This document shows positions 49,705 through 61,476 of a DNA stretch of 64,000 nt, in pieces. The position numbers and the translations under genes are program-made. This DNA is from Mermis nigrescens (Eukaryota; Nematoda; Enoplea; Mermithida; Mermithidae), in assembly GCA_036768485.1 (NCBI GenBank), contig JAVLUZ010000848.1, positions 434,001-498,000 of the forward strand, in the 5' to 3' direction. Position 1 is the stretch's first letter, and each line of letters opens with the position of its first letter. The notes under the pieces are model-generated. The model saw only the letters and a list, made by a program, of their open reading frames with translations, made no database searches and was not told where the DNA came from.

Positions 49705-50105
49705 GTAAGTTTCAAAGCTTAGATAATTATATGAGGTTAAGCTTAGATAATTATATAAAGTTATTAATTTGGTAAAAAAAGTAAAAAAATAAAAGTATGA
49801 AAAAAATAAATAATTAAACAAAAGAAAGAGGTTAAATTGGAACATGCATTATAAAATAACTATGTATGCCTACAGTATATGGGGTTTCAGGTGGGCCTCA
49901 CGCTCCATTTTTAGAAATTTTATGGAAATTTTATTATTTTTTTCTAAAAATGGCATAAAAACGCATAAAATATCTTTGTTTTTTAAAAACTGCTGAATTT
50001 ATCAGAACCTAATTAATATTTTCGAAATTATCTTCCTGAAAAAAGGGGGTCCTAAAAAGTACATTTCTGACAACATCTAATTTAATTCGTCTTTTTTCAT
50101 TTCAG

Positions 50106-50484
50106 CCCATTAAAGAGGAGGACCGAAAATCGGACAAAAAGCGGCCCGTTTTCATTTTCTTTTAATTTTGAAATGTGGCAAGACACGCAGATGTCCGAAA
50201 ATGCCCATGGCCCGATCTTCAAGCATTTACCAAACTGCTGCATTGCCTACCAATTATGCAATCAGTGCAGAGGCAAGGGGCTGGGATTTTGTGCCAACTG
50301 CGGAGGCCAAAATTGCCATGTTTTTGCTGGAGACAGTTGCCTTCCCGACTTTGGCAAATGGCTGTTTTCCCAGGAAAATTGGGAGCAACCGCGCTGGCCC
50401 ATAATTCCCACAGATTCAACTCGCAGTTCCTCCTTGAATACCTGCACAAACAGCGGACAATTCCACCTAAAGTAGTAACAAAAG
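50106..50484 (+). pseudogene. Family B DNA polymerase relic, exonuclease exon
   Basis: Acceptor TTTCATTTCAG, phase 0. Reads PIKEEDRKSDKKRPVFIFF and, after a one-base frame change, NFE where intact enzymes have the DFE of exonuclease motif I. It continues with a Cys-rich insert (CIAYQLCNQCRG, GFCANCGGQNC) and FGKWLFS. After a second frame change comes AHNSHRFNSQFLLEYL, matching exonuclease motif II (HN..G/R.D/N..F.L.YL). Ends at an AAAAG/GTGAGC donor. No polymerase palm domain follows before the MITE pair at 50.7 kb. This copy is dead: frameshifts plus loss of the motif I Asp. Confidence 0.85.
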
Positions 50485-50689
50485 GTGAGCCTAAAATTAG
50501 TAGCTAAGAAAATAAAATAATTAGAATTATGAATAAAAAACGCAAATAGTAATAATTTAGTAATTCAAGCTAGAAATTAATTTTTACTGTAAAAAATGTA
50601 AAATAATTATTTAAAATATATAAAGTTTTTCAAAAATATTAGCATGTTAACTCGTAGACAATAAAAAAATTATTAAGTGCTCACTATTA

Positions 50690-50958
50690 GTGTAGACCCA
50701 AAAACAAAATTTTCCCTAATTCTAAGGGGGGTGCAAGACTTTTTTGAAGGTCGAAAAATCGCCTTAAAAATGGTGGTATGGTGATAAAAACACCATTTTT
50801 CGACGTTTCTCATCAAGCACTATCCATTGGCATCAAAAATTGCGAAAAAAACAAAAAAATTTTCAAAAATTGAATTCTGGCGGGAGGTATTCTGATTTCT
50901 GCGGGGGTATTTTAGTTTTCTAGGGGGTGCATACCCCCTAACCCCCACACCCAGGTGT
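50690..50958 (-). mobile_element. MITE family A, left half of an inverted pair
   Basis: Core on the minus strand (ACACCATTTTTCGACGTTTC, CAAGCACTATCCATTGGCAT), ending CACACCCAGGTGTG. It abuts a plus-orientation copy with no spacer. Confidence 0.85.
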
Positions 50959-51199
50959 GGCTGGGGGTATGCAGCCCCCTAGAAGCCAAAATACCCCCAG
51001 AAATCAAAATACTACCCTCAGAATTCAATTTTTGGAATTTCTTTCGTTTTTTTCGCAATTTTTTGATGCCAATGGATAGTGCTTTATGAGTAACGTCAAA
51101 AAATGGTGTTTTTATAGCCATACCACTATTCTTAGGCCATTTTTGATCTTCAAAAAATCTTGCACCACCCCCCAGAATTTTCTTGCTGCCCACAAATGG
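50959..51199 (+). mobile_element. MITE family A, right half of an inverted pair
   Basis: Starts GCTGGGGGTATGCAGCCCC, lacking the outermost terminus, and ends CTGCCCACAAATG. With the preceding copy it forms an inverted repeat of about 240-bp arms. Confidence 0.85.
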
Positions 51200-52332
51200 T
51201 TGCAGCTGACTTCTATCAATTTAGTTGAATTGGCTGTGCAAACTGAATGAGTGAAAGATGGTTTGACAGAGGCCCTCTACAATGGCCAACGTTTAAATTG
51301 CATTTGTGAAGATGCGTTTAAAGGTGGGACTCTATTGCCTCCTTTTCAAAAACTTTGTAAGGCCATTTAATTATTTTGAAACATCCATGCTTTTCACATC
51401 ATTCTCACACAATTTGAGAATTTGAGTACACGTATGCATATAACTTTTGGTATGCTGGTATTTGTTTATAAAATAAATACAAGAAATAATCACAATTCAT
51501 TCAGCTTGCTCAGGAATCAGTCCATGTTTCATTTTATAACATACCTACCTACAGTGTGAGAGTTGGTCAAAGCCAATGAACGTGCTCACCATCAAATAAC
51601 TCATTCTAGTGAAGTAGAGCTTTTTGAGATGAACTCAAGAAGCACTAAATGAATTTTTATGAAATAAAGTGTTTTAGATAGACAATTTAGGAATGGAACT
51701 ACTTTGCCAAAAAAAGTATAGCTTGCTTCTGTCTACAGTGTGCCAGGCTTGAAAAACTGCTCAAACTCTGATTGGTCACTACGGTATACAGATTGAGTTT
51801 CATATTTTGGAAAAACGCAAAATAGTCATATATTTTTGAGCTCTAAATTTCACCCTTTTTGTTTTTCGTGTTTCTGAATAGTTTGTCCTGCAATTTCAAT
51901 TTAAGTTTTCCCAATATGGCTGCCCTATAAGCTATGCATCTTACTTGCGCTATTTTTCGTATTTTTAAATGTTTAAGCACATTTCAGAAAGTCCAAAAAA
52001 AGAAAAAAAGCTTGTTTGAATGATATTCTATTTATTTGATTTACTAAAGAATTCCAATTTTTCAATATGGCCATCAGGAAGGCTGTCATATTGTAGCTTT
52101 TGATGTTTTCAGCTATTGGTCTGTGACTTTCTGACATATTTCAATTTTTTTCAATAGATAGGTAGAAAATTTAATGTTCTTTCTAATGAGCTATATCTCA
52201 TGTTCTGAATTCTACTAATTCGTTCATGAAAGATCAAAAACGTTGAAATTATACACTGTATAGTGAAAACAACGTGTTTGATAAATTGATAGCAGGATAG
52301 TGATTGAATAATACCTGACTTGTAGTAATGTA
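51200..52332. other. No gene recognised
   Basis: AT-rich DNA without supported features. Confidence 0.55.
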
Positions 52333-52608
52333 CATACCTTGGCGTCGGATCGTGGGGGGCGTTTGGAGGTATGCACCCCCCTTAAGGAAGCAGAATGTCC
52401 CCCCAGAAATCAAAATATCCCCCCAGATTTGAATTTTTGAAAACTTTTTTCCTGTTTTTTTTGCAATTTTTTGATGCCAATGGATAGTGCTCAATGAGAT
52501 ATATTCAAAATGGTGTTTTTTGCCATATCACCACTTTTAAGGCCATTTTTTGACCTTTGAAAAAGTCTTGCACCCTCCTCCTCAGAACTTTGGTGCCGCC
52601 CACCAATG
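52333..52608 (+). mobile_element. MITE family A
   Basis: Starts CATACCTTGGCGTCGG and ends GCCCACCAATG, with the full family core. Exact target duplication GTAATGTA (52325-52332 and 52609-52616). Confidence 0.95.
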
Positions 52609-55407
52609 GTAATGTATGTCTCAAGTAGCAATTTGTGTTAAAAAACAGAAAGTATGCTATTCAGCTTCCATCACTAATTGTCTGTATCACTATCTAGAAA
52701 AACTTGTTTTACAGTAATCCAAAAACTTAAGATGGTCATAAAAAAGACTGATAAATCAAATTTAGGCAGAAACTTGTGAGCATGTTGATAACCTTTGAAT
52801 TTATATCTGCACATATTTCTTCCAAAATCTGATTTATTAATTGCATTCTATGTGTGCTTTAATTTTCTGAGATATTGTAAAAATGTGTTCCAATTAATAA
52901 TACAGACTGTTGTAATTATTAAATTTAAATATTTTTAGAAATTTGATTCTAAAAATGCGATTTTATAATTGTCATCAGCATTTGAAGCTCCTTGCAAAAG
53001 CATGTATTTTTTGAATTTTTTAATCCTTTACTGAATTGACGATCCAAAAGCACCCAAAAATGGTTTAGGTAGCCTTTGACCAAGTAAAACTACAACACAA
53101 TTAAGTAAATCAAGAGCAGAAACATTATCTTGAGAAAAGTGGGCTCCACCCTGTTCAACAATTGTTTTTAATTAATTAATTTTTTCAGTTAATGGTCCCC
53201 CAAAATCACTAAAAGCTGCTCTAAAAGCTTTAAAAAAGTTTAAATGCCTGTTTGTATGCTTTAGAAGAAACGTCAGCCAAAATTGGAGTGCTGTTTAGTC
53301 AAACACCTGGGATTTCTAAAGTTGATAAAGATTCTTGCAAAAGCTTTTCTAATTTATTTAATTTCTCAGAAGAATTATCCAAAATTTCTCCTATTCCTTT
53401 TATGGTTTCGTCTATATCAGTTTGCTGTTCATCCTCAGATGACTGCTGAAAAGAGTTCGTTTGAATATTTTTTTCCACTTTCCACTCTCAGGGGATTATT
53501 TTTCCCAAGATCAGTCTATAAAATAAACAATTAATGCGTCAACCTCTAATTAACCAGCTGCAATATTCAATTTTATACTCTTGGATTCAATTTCCTTCAA
53601 TGTAATAATCAATTCAACTTTATATTCTTCACACTCAACTTATTTCAATATTATCCAAATGATCAATCCAATTTTCAATAAATTAATTTATCTTTGATGT
53701 TATCAAATACCAAAATTGGCGGCCCCAATTAAGGTAAAAAGATAAATTGTGCAGTACTGCTGTTGACCTGTAACTTCGTTGAGACAGATCAAAAAAAATT
53801 AAAATCACTATAAATCACTTTTCAAGTCAAGTCTAATCTCAATAATATTAATTTGACTTTTAACCACAATTCTCATTCAACTTTTGTTTGCAATAATTCC
53901 AATCAACTTTTTATCTGCTTCCAGATAACAATATTCAACTTTTATCCGCAATAACACAGATCTAACTTTATCCGCATGGCAGCACAATTTGAAGAAAAAA
54001 CACTTTCTAAGTGTCCTCAGAAAAGAAAACAACTCATCTATGAGGAAGTTCTTGAGATCGACCAATATTCCAGGGAGAAAGGGCTCAGCAAAAAAAAATT
54101 GAAAAAAACGCAAAATGCAATCCTACTTTCTGCGCCAAAATTGTCACGCCTAAATTTTACCTTGCTATTTATTCACTTTGGCTGCATAAATCCACTCATC
54201 TTATCTTCAATTTATCTATTTGAGTTTGCACAATTTGTCGTAAGCTAGGGTTGGGGTTGATTCTTCTCCTTAATGTGATGAAGAAAAAGACAACAACAAC
54301 TTAAGAATTCATAATTTTATTGAATAGTCAAAAAGAAAATAAAATTTACAATTTGCAATATTTTAATGCAAAACACACTCCAAGGCAACAGCAAATTTGG
54401 GGGCATAATTCATAGGTCCGAAATTGTGCGGGCTCAATGAGCTTCGGCATCAAAATGAAACAAATATCATACTTAAATAAAATAATTTTTGGGACACGAT
54501 AGCTGAAACTAGGCAAAGTGAGGAAAGAGCCAAGACTTTAAGTTGTGCCACTTTTATAGGTGATCTGTGCTCTTGGCGCCTTTTTGATGAATTCTTTTCA
54601 AGTATTTTTCTCTCACCTTTTCACACTTGTTCCTTCAATGCTATTGCATCTATTTGCATGCTAATATACACTTATTCACGAGTTTAACGATAAGTTTTGT
54701 TTTATACTTTGACCTATTGCAACCTTGCTAAGCATTATACTAAAAGCTTAGAGAGCAGTTCAGTTTTTGAGGTATTTTTTGTGTATGGCCTAATGATATT
54801 CATACTCATTTTCTGGTGAATGTTTGGTGGTTTTCCATCAGTTTTCTTTGGCTACATTTTGTTCTCCAATTTGTCATTTTTTTCTTTTTCTGGTCATTTA
54901 TTTTGAATAAAGTCTTGTAAACAAGGTTTTTTACATTTTAGCAATTAATTTGAAGTATTTTGTCTGTCTGGTGTCTGTCCCCTCCATCTGATTATAAAAA
55001 CGGTTTTATCTGGTTTTAATCATGCTCTTCTATAGAACCACTTTATTCGCCTTTGACTTTGCCCTTTTCATATAATTACACAGACATAGGTTACCAATTT
55101 AAGTACAACAGTTTTGGAATAATGTATTATAATTATGTCAAAATAGTAGTTGAGCATTTCCAAACACTGTGATTCAAATAACAGCATTGACATACCAGAT
55201 ATCATAATATATTAGGAAACAAAATAATATAAACTTACCTCAAAACGTGTTATTTACAAAATTTGACATTAAAAGAAAAACATTGCTTCAAACATGCGTT
55301 CTTGTAAATAAATGTATTTTACAAATAATATAAACACTTGAAATCACAGCGTATGTGACAATTATTAGTATTTATAGATTTTGCTGCCCCCTAATGCAAT
55401 AACATCC
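52609..55407. other. No gene recognised
   Basis: AT-rich. A plus-strand frame beginning near 53976 (MAAQFEEKTLSKCPQKRKQL) is charged and could be an exon remnant, but it is short and matches no family I can name. Confidence 0.5.
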
Positions 55408-55759
55408 TAATACTTATTATGTATGTCCCAGCGGTTCTTATACTAAATGAAAGTGTGATCTAAGCCAGTACCTACGTAATATATCTGTGTGTAAACTATA
55501 AATGGTTATTTATTGGTCTGCTGCTTGCAGCTTGACCCTGTTTGGCACATCAAGCCTGCTAACTGCAAACAGGTAGCTCACTTTTTTCATCCTGTTCACC
55601 CTCCTCAATAAATAGAAATGCCGAACAGGGTTATGCTGCAAGCAGCATACTAATAGCGAACCAATTTTTTAGTTTAAACACATATATTAGGTAGCTACTG
55701 GATCGGTTAATGGTTCCATACAGTAGGAGAACCGCCAGGACATAAATTATAAATGTTAG
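55408..55759. mobile_element. Fold-back element (long imperfect inverted repeat)
   Basis: Almost the whole 352 bp folds on itself. Outer arms: TATGTCCCAGCGGTTCT against AGAACCGCCAGGACATA. Middle: CCAGTACCTACGTAATATAT against ATATATTAGGTAGCTACTGG. Inner: CTGCTTGCAGCTTGACCCTG against CAGGGTTATGCTGCAAGCAG. The loop is around 55570-55620. No coding frame; probably a fold-back MITE. Target duplication not resolved. Confidence 0.85.
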
Positions 55760-55912
55760 CATTTTTTTCAATTTTGGTGTAGCAAAGCAAATCTACAAAT
55801 ACTACTAATGGCTTACTCTTTTACTAATCTTTTATCTACTTTAAAGAAAAATGAAAGAAATTATGGAGACCTGGAAGCATCTTTTTACTGTATGAGGAGA
55901 AGACCCTATGGC

Positions 55913-56187
55913 CATATGTGGGCAGCAAAAAAATTAAGGAGGGGGGGTGGTGCAAGATTTTTGAAGGTCAAAAAATGGCCTTAAAATAATGGTAGGGTTG
56001 CAAAAACACAATTTTTTAACGTTTCTCATTGAGCACTATCCATTGGCATCAAAAACTTGCAAAAAAACAAAAAAAAATTTCAAGAATCAAATTCTGGGGG
56101 AGGGTATTTCGATTTCTGAAGGGTGGGGTATTTTGGTTCCTTGGGGAGAGTGGTGCATACCCTCCAAAGCCCCTACACCCAGGTGTG
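55913..56187 (-). mobile_element. MITE family A
   Basis: Begins CATATGTGGGCAGC and ends CACCCAGGTGTG; the core is on the minus strand (TTCTCATTGAGCACTATCCA). No matching octamers at the two sides, so one end may be altered. Confidence 0.85.
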
Positions 56188-56384
56188 TGCTTTACTGTAT
56201 TCAATAATTAATTAAATAGATATTAGTGATCAATATTAGCCAGGTGAATGTCTAGATAGTCATTAGCATCATTCCACAAAAAAACTATTTGCCAGCTCCA
56301 AGGGATTCTCAGCAAGATGAATCCAACCAGGAATAAGCATTGAGGAATCAAGATCTGATAAAACAATTTTAATTAGTGACTCAG

Positions 56385-57220
56385 CCACAAAGAGCAATTT
56401 GTATGGCACAAAGTTCACTCCAAAGAGAAGGCAGAAGTTTGCTGCATGTATTGCAAAGATGAAGAAATTGACTTAAGTTGGAGCAATGGTAAGCTCCCAA
56501 CCAGCTGGCGGATTGACCCCCTAAAATATCACAAAGAAAAATATGAGGATAATAAAAGAGTGCTGCAATCTATCAGGAATCGGCCAAAAAAGCAGCTAGA
56601 GGAGCAGTGAAAGTGGTGTGTGAAAAAGTGGGGAAAGCATCAGATTATGCAGAAAGTACTCTTTGTCATGCAAAACAACCTCCCAATATTGTTTTCAACA
56701 GAGCTACACAATTGCATACATTTTTTTGGGGAAGGCCATGAGCAGCCAAATATTTTGACTAATGTTCATAAGTCAAATTACTCAATGTATTAATTTGTAC
56801 AAGCAATTGATGAAGATATACTTGAAAATTACTTGAATTTGCTCAAGGATTCACAGGGTTTTATGCTCCACATGGACAAATCAAGTGATATTTTAGAACA
56901 AAAACATCTTATGATGTACACAACATGTTGGAACAAAGAGCTTAGTAAGGCAGAATCGAAATTTTTAGCTGTTGTCCAGGTTAAAGATATTACCACAAAA
57001 GGGATTTTGAAAGAAATTAAGATGTTTTGTGGAAAGTGCGGCATTGATTTGCAGAAAATTGTTAGCTTTACAAGTGATGGAGCTGCTGTAATGTAAAGCG
57101 TTCACAAGGGAGTTGCTCAGAAGCTAAGAAAAATTGAAGGGATGGATCATTTAGTTACAAGTCATTGTGTTGCTCACCGAGAAGCATTAGCGTTAAAAGA
57201 TGTGTTAAAAGGGAGTTAAA
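56385..57220 (+). pseudogene. hAT-superfamily transposase relic
   Basis: The early part reads EVCCMYCKDEEID followed by H-containing sequence, like the zinc finger of hAT transposases. The clearest part (56833-57096) reads FMLHMDKSSDI, KHLMMYTTCWN, FLAVVQVKDITTKGIL and IVSFTSDGAAVM. After an in-frame TAA come HKGVAQKLRK and HCVAHREALALKD. This order (D-x-S, then TSDGA-x-M, GV, H-C-x-x-H-x-x-AL) is that of hAT transposases related to the ZBED/ZMYM-like group. Stops and frame changes make it non-functional. It could once have mobilised hAT-type MITEs, but its termini are not identified. Confidence 0.75.
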
Positions 57221-58740
57221 TCCTAGCTAGAATTTAACAGAAGACAGAAACATTTTCAGGCCAAACCTGACGGGCTTCCAGGAAAACTCTCTAAGAAAAA
57301 CTGAAAAATCAATTCCATCTGCTAATTACATTTGCAAGCCCTTCCCTTGATAATTTTTTTTGATCGGAGTTTCTTCATACGGCTTCAAAACAAGCTTTTA
57401 TTCATGCCCGCAATGCACAAACTGATTTCTGATTTCCAATCAAGGAAACAGTGATTTGCGTAGATAATGATCACAATCTTATGATTAACTGTAAGCAATC
57501 ATAAAAAATATTATTACATAAACAAAAATATAAAAGTAAAAACATAGAGTTCATGCATGCAAAATCTAAATATTCTCTCAACTTTTGACTGCTGTTCTTT
57601 GTCTTCAGCTTTAAAATTAGAATACTTAAATAAGCATTTTGCTTATAAAGATTGACTAAGCAAGTAAACTAAGGATAAATAATAAGGATTAAATATTGAA
57701 ATAAATGTTTGACTCTAGATCTATTTTTATGCTGAAGTTGTCATCAATGTTTTTTGCTATTCATTCAGCACACTGTGTTGAGGTTAGTGCTGGTGGAGCT
57801 TTCTCCCCGACTTCCTTGGATCACAGGCAAAAAGTTTGTTTCTAGAATTACGGCTAGATGGTGTAGTTGGAAGCACACTTGGTCGATAACCAGGAAGCCC
57901 AGGTTTGTGTCCTGGCTGGCCAAATGTTTTTCGCTATTCATCAATCTCAGGAATAAGGAGCGCCACATTTTATGAAAATACAGCAACATTTGAAGGAGTT
58001 GATTGCGTTTGTGTGTCCCTATATGCAACTCAAAATTAAAAACAGGAATTGTGCCAAATACCAGAGCAGACTTACATTGCATAAAGGCGGATATTCAAAA
58101 TAAGGCAGTTTTTACACATACATTGATATGTGCATGCAAATGTAATTAACTAACAACTTTCTAAATGTTTTAGATGGCTGTCAAGATATCACATAGTGAC
58201 TAATTTAGTCAAAATGATAGGGACAATCTTAGTTTACCTGGGAAGCAAAGATCCAACTGATTATCCTAATATAAAAGTATAAGGCTGCTCTCAAGGTGTA
58301 CAGGAATACTGTAGCTAATTATCATATTCTTGGGCGATAGACAAACAATTAACAACACCAAATTTGATTTTATGATCACGACTCTATGATCATCAATGAA
58401 ACCGGTGCAAAGCATGTGAAAAAAATTGACAAGCTATGTTGAAATCAAAATTTGACAATTTTTAGCGGTTTAAAAGACAAAACTATACATTTACAATAAA
58501 TCTGGCGCAAAGGGCTTGAAAGTTTTGAGTTTAATAGCTCAAAAGTACAATAAAAACCTGTTTTGGTGGTGATTCAGATGCAGTTCACCAATTTTCCATT
58601 TTTCCATTAGGGGGACAACTTTTGGGAAAAAAAATTTTTTACTATTTGAGGGGAGCTGGCCCCTGCCCCCCTGAATATGACCTGCCACTAAACTAAGGCT
58701 ATACTTAAATTTATAAATTTTTTGTTTCACAAAGAACTCA
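57221..58740. other. No gene; one tRNA-like sequence
   Basis: AT-rich DNA; the tRNA-like sequence at 57852-57922 is described separately. Confidence 0.5.
57852..57922 (+). other. tRNA-like sequence, anticodon-position GAT
   Basis: Folds to a near-complete cloverleaf. Acceptor GGCTAG/CTGGCC; D stem GTGT/GCAC with loop AGTTGGAA; anticodon stem CTTGG/CCAGG with loop TCGATAA (GAT in anticodon position); T stem CCAGG/CCTGG with loop TTTGTGT. The acceptor is about one pair short and the T loop deviates from TTCNANN. It is probably a tRNA-derived relic or SINE head, not a working tRNA-Ile. Confidence 0.5.
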
Positions 58741-58769
58741 TAAATTTAAAAAATCAAATTTTTTCTCCT

Positions 58770-60395
58770 TTTCTAATTCTCTCCTCGGTAAAACTATCAT
58801 TAAAGAGAAAAGTAAGAATTTACATGATCATTTTGTCATCACCATTGCAGATCAGGCTAGTAATAACTTAGTTATCATATGTAAGCATCATTATTTATCC
58901 GTTCTTTGTGAAGAGTTGGGCTATTTTTTCATCTCCATTGCTACCCTCTAGTGGTATCTATGTTTTGTCTAACTTGCGTGAAGAAAACATTATCTTTGAC
59001 CATATTCACTATCAGAAAAATATTTTTTCCAAGTTTTCCAGACCTGTTAGTAAAGGACGTCTCAACAAAAAAAACTACCTTTTATGTATTGGATTCCAAA
59101 ACTACACAAAAGTCCCTAAAAATCCAGGTTTATTACTTTGGCTAAAAATTGTTCTACTACTTTCATATCGTCACTAGTTACTGAAGGCCTCAAGTTAGTC
59201 CGTTGTTTCAGGGAGAACTATTGTAAAGCCATTTTTAGAAATTCTTGAATTAACAGATCTTGGTCATTTTCTTTTGTTAAGAAATTAGAATCAATTAAAA
59301 AGATTAAATCAAATAATACATTCGATTTTTCAACGCTTTACACATCTCTTCCCCAAAATGAACTTATTTCCACATCTTTTGATTTCCTGGAGAAACCCTT
59401 TGAAAAGAATAAATTTTTATGTACTAATGGTTTCAAATCATACTGATGTTCTTCTCCCTTGGATAAAAAGTCTTAATTCACTTTTGACTTTGACACTTTT
59501 ACAAAAAGTCTTAAATTTTTTATCCAAAATTCATTTGTTAATTTTGGAAGTAAAATTTTTCATCAAAAAATTGGCATCCCAATGAGATCTAATGATTCTC
59601 CACTTTTGGCGGATCTTTTCCTTTTCTACTGTGAATATAAATTCCTATCATCGCCTAAAAATAAAGACCTTGCTTATTGTTTTAATAATGTAACTTGTTA
59701 CATTGATGACATTGTGGCTATAAATATTTCAAATTTTTGTGATTACATCAAAGAGATTTACCCAAAATCATTAAATGTCAGGGAAACTTTTTCTGCTCAA
59801 AAATATAGTTGTTTAGACATCAAACTTAATTTTTCTACACCAATTTCTTGCACGATTTTTGATAAAAGAGAACAATTTTCATTTCCTATTGTTAATTTCC
59901 CTTTTCAAGACTCAACGTACCTAAAGGTCTTTTATATGCTGTTTTTGTAAGCCAGCTCCATTGTTTTGCGCGTCTGTCACACCTGGGCGTGGGGAAGGGT
60001 TTGGGGGTATGCACCCCAGAAACCAAAATACCCCCCCCAGAAATCAAAATACCCCCCCCCAGAATTCAATTTTTGAAAATTTTTTTCATTTTTTTTGCAA
60101 TTTTTTGATGCCAATGGATAGTGCTTGATGAGAAATGTCGAAAAATGGTGTTTTTATCGCCATACCACCATTTTTAAGGCCATTTTTTGACCTTCAAAAA
60201 AATCTTGCACCCCCCAGAATTTTCTTGCTGCCCACGTATGGCGTCTTTGCTCTAACAAAGAATTTTTTGAAGCGCGCATGAATCATCTGTCAATTAAATT
60301 GCAAAAACAGGGCTATAATGCCAAAATCATGCAACAAAAATACTTCAAATTTTCCAACAGCGACCTTTCTGATTTTCCAGTACATTCTTTTATTT
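58770..60395 (+). pseudogene. Penelope-like reverse transcriptase relic
   Basis: A chain of conserved RT segments in order: LHDHFVITIADQASNNLVII (near 58822); then, after frame changes, YWIPKLHKSP (near 59086), RFITLAKNC, TFDFSTLYTSLPQ (near 59320), KIFHQKIGIPMGSNDSPLLA (ending near 59610), CYIDDIVAI (catalytic YxDD-type box near 59700), VRETFSAQKYSCLDIKL, TIFDKREQFSFPIVNFPF and YAVFVSQLHCFAR (near 59940-59980). A MITE then splits the frame, which resumes LCSNKEFFEARMNHL and KLQKQGYNAKIM. This order is that of RTs I associate with Penelope-like retroelements; no GIY-YIG nuclease was found. Several frameshifts and stops and the insertion make it inactive. Confidence 0.82.
59988..60240 (+). mobile_element. 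MITE family A inserted in the RT gene
   Basis: Starts CACACCTGGGCGTGGGG and ends CTGCCCACGTATG. Flanks GCGTCTGT (59980-59987) and GCGTCTTT (60241-60248) are a duplication with one mismatch. Reading across one copy of the octamer restores the continuity of conserved RT segments, which fixes the insertion point. Confidence 0.95.
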
Positions 60396-60509
60396 GAAAC
60401 TGTTTCAGACCATTTTGATTTTATCATTGCTGTTAGGACGCTGCTTCCTGCATAATGCGCATAAATTAGTAGCTTGTAGAACCGACTGATCATAAAGGAA
60501 TAGTTTTGA

Positions 60510-60645
60510 AAAATGAGCTTGCTAAGTGAGAGTTGTAATAAATAATAAAAATTGTAAATATTTTATTATTATCTTTATAATTTAATAGTAGGTTTAAACT
60601 TTAAGCTCCTCCTAGTTTACAACTCTTGCTTAGCAAGCTCATTTT
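60510..60645. repeat. Inverted-repeat element, ~136 bp
   Basis: AAAATGAGCTTGCTAAGTGA-GAGTTGTAA at the left pairs with TTTACAACTC-TTGCTTAGCAAGCTCATTTT at the right, with one or two interruptions. The AT-rich loop is about 80 bp. It lies just 3' of the RT relic; it could be a MITE or part of the retroelement tail. Confidence 0.75.
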
Positions 60646-60790
60646 ACAAAAATAAGTAGCTCCACTTAACTATTGTGCATTGTCGTGTATGCATTTGTCG
60701 TGGATATAGCATACGCCACATTAATGTTACTATTTAGTCTTGTAACATATAAGTCTTGGTTGGTTGGATACACCGTACCTAATTTTTTGT

Positions 60791-61020
60791 CAATGTGTAG
60801 CATCAACCCAAAAATACCAAAGTAGGGGCACATTGACTGAGTTTTTCTAACTTTTTTCGCATTTGCCTAGTTTTTGTCATGTGCAGCATTATCCTTAAAA
60901 TACCAAAGTAGGAGCACATTGACTGAGATTTTCTAAAATTTTACGCGTTTGCCTAGTTTTTTTGGTCATGTGCAGCATTATCCTGAAAATACCAAAGTAG
61001 GGGCACATTGACTAGATCTT
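60791..61020 (+). repeat. Three tandem units of ~85 bp
   Basis: Repeats of the type TGTGCAGCATTATCCT...AAATACCAAAGTAGGGGCACATTGACTGA; the phrase ACCAAAGTAG recurs near 60817, 60901 and 60990. Confidence 0.85.
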
Positions 61021-61149
61021 CTATGAATAATTTTTGTGTTTTTGTTTGCATTTCCTTTTGGTTGTTGTTCATTGAGTTGAGATGCAGTCCAGCCGCCTAG
61101 ACTGGTGCCGCTAGGTTGCAGTGACAGTCAAAGGATTAAAGGCACAACA

Positions 61150-61460
61150 CTGTAGCAACCTAGTTCTTCTCTGATGACCTAGCTTGTTTATATTTTCCAC
61201 GTTTTTTTTGTTTTCTTGTGTATTTATTCTGTATAACAACTGCTTACTTCTCTCGTTTCACTTGAACTCTTGCGCCTCCTAAAAGCCGTAATTTCTCATA
61301 AAATAATTTTGTGTGCTTTTTATGTACTTGTGTATATACTATTTCTCATGTCTTTTTGTTTCTTGTATACTAACAGCATGTCTAATTCATTTACTTTTTT
61401 ATTTATTTATTTATTAATTATTTTTTCATAATGATGACTTTCTGTTATTATTCAAGGAAC
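61150..61460 (+). repeat. Pyrimidine-rich segment related to block Y
   Basis: TTCTCTGATGACCT, CGTAATTTCTCATAAAATAATT, TACTAACAGCATG and (TTTA)n occur in the same order as at about 40940-41330 and 45870-46230 in block Y, with considerable divergence. No coding region. Confidence 0.7.
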
Positions 61461-61476
61461 AAATGTTACTATTCTC

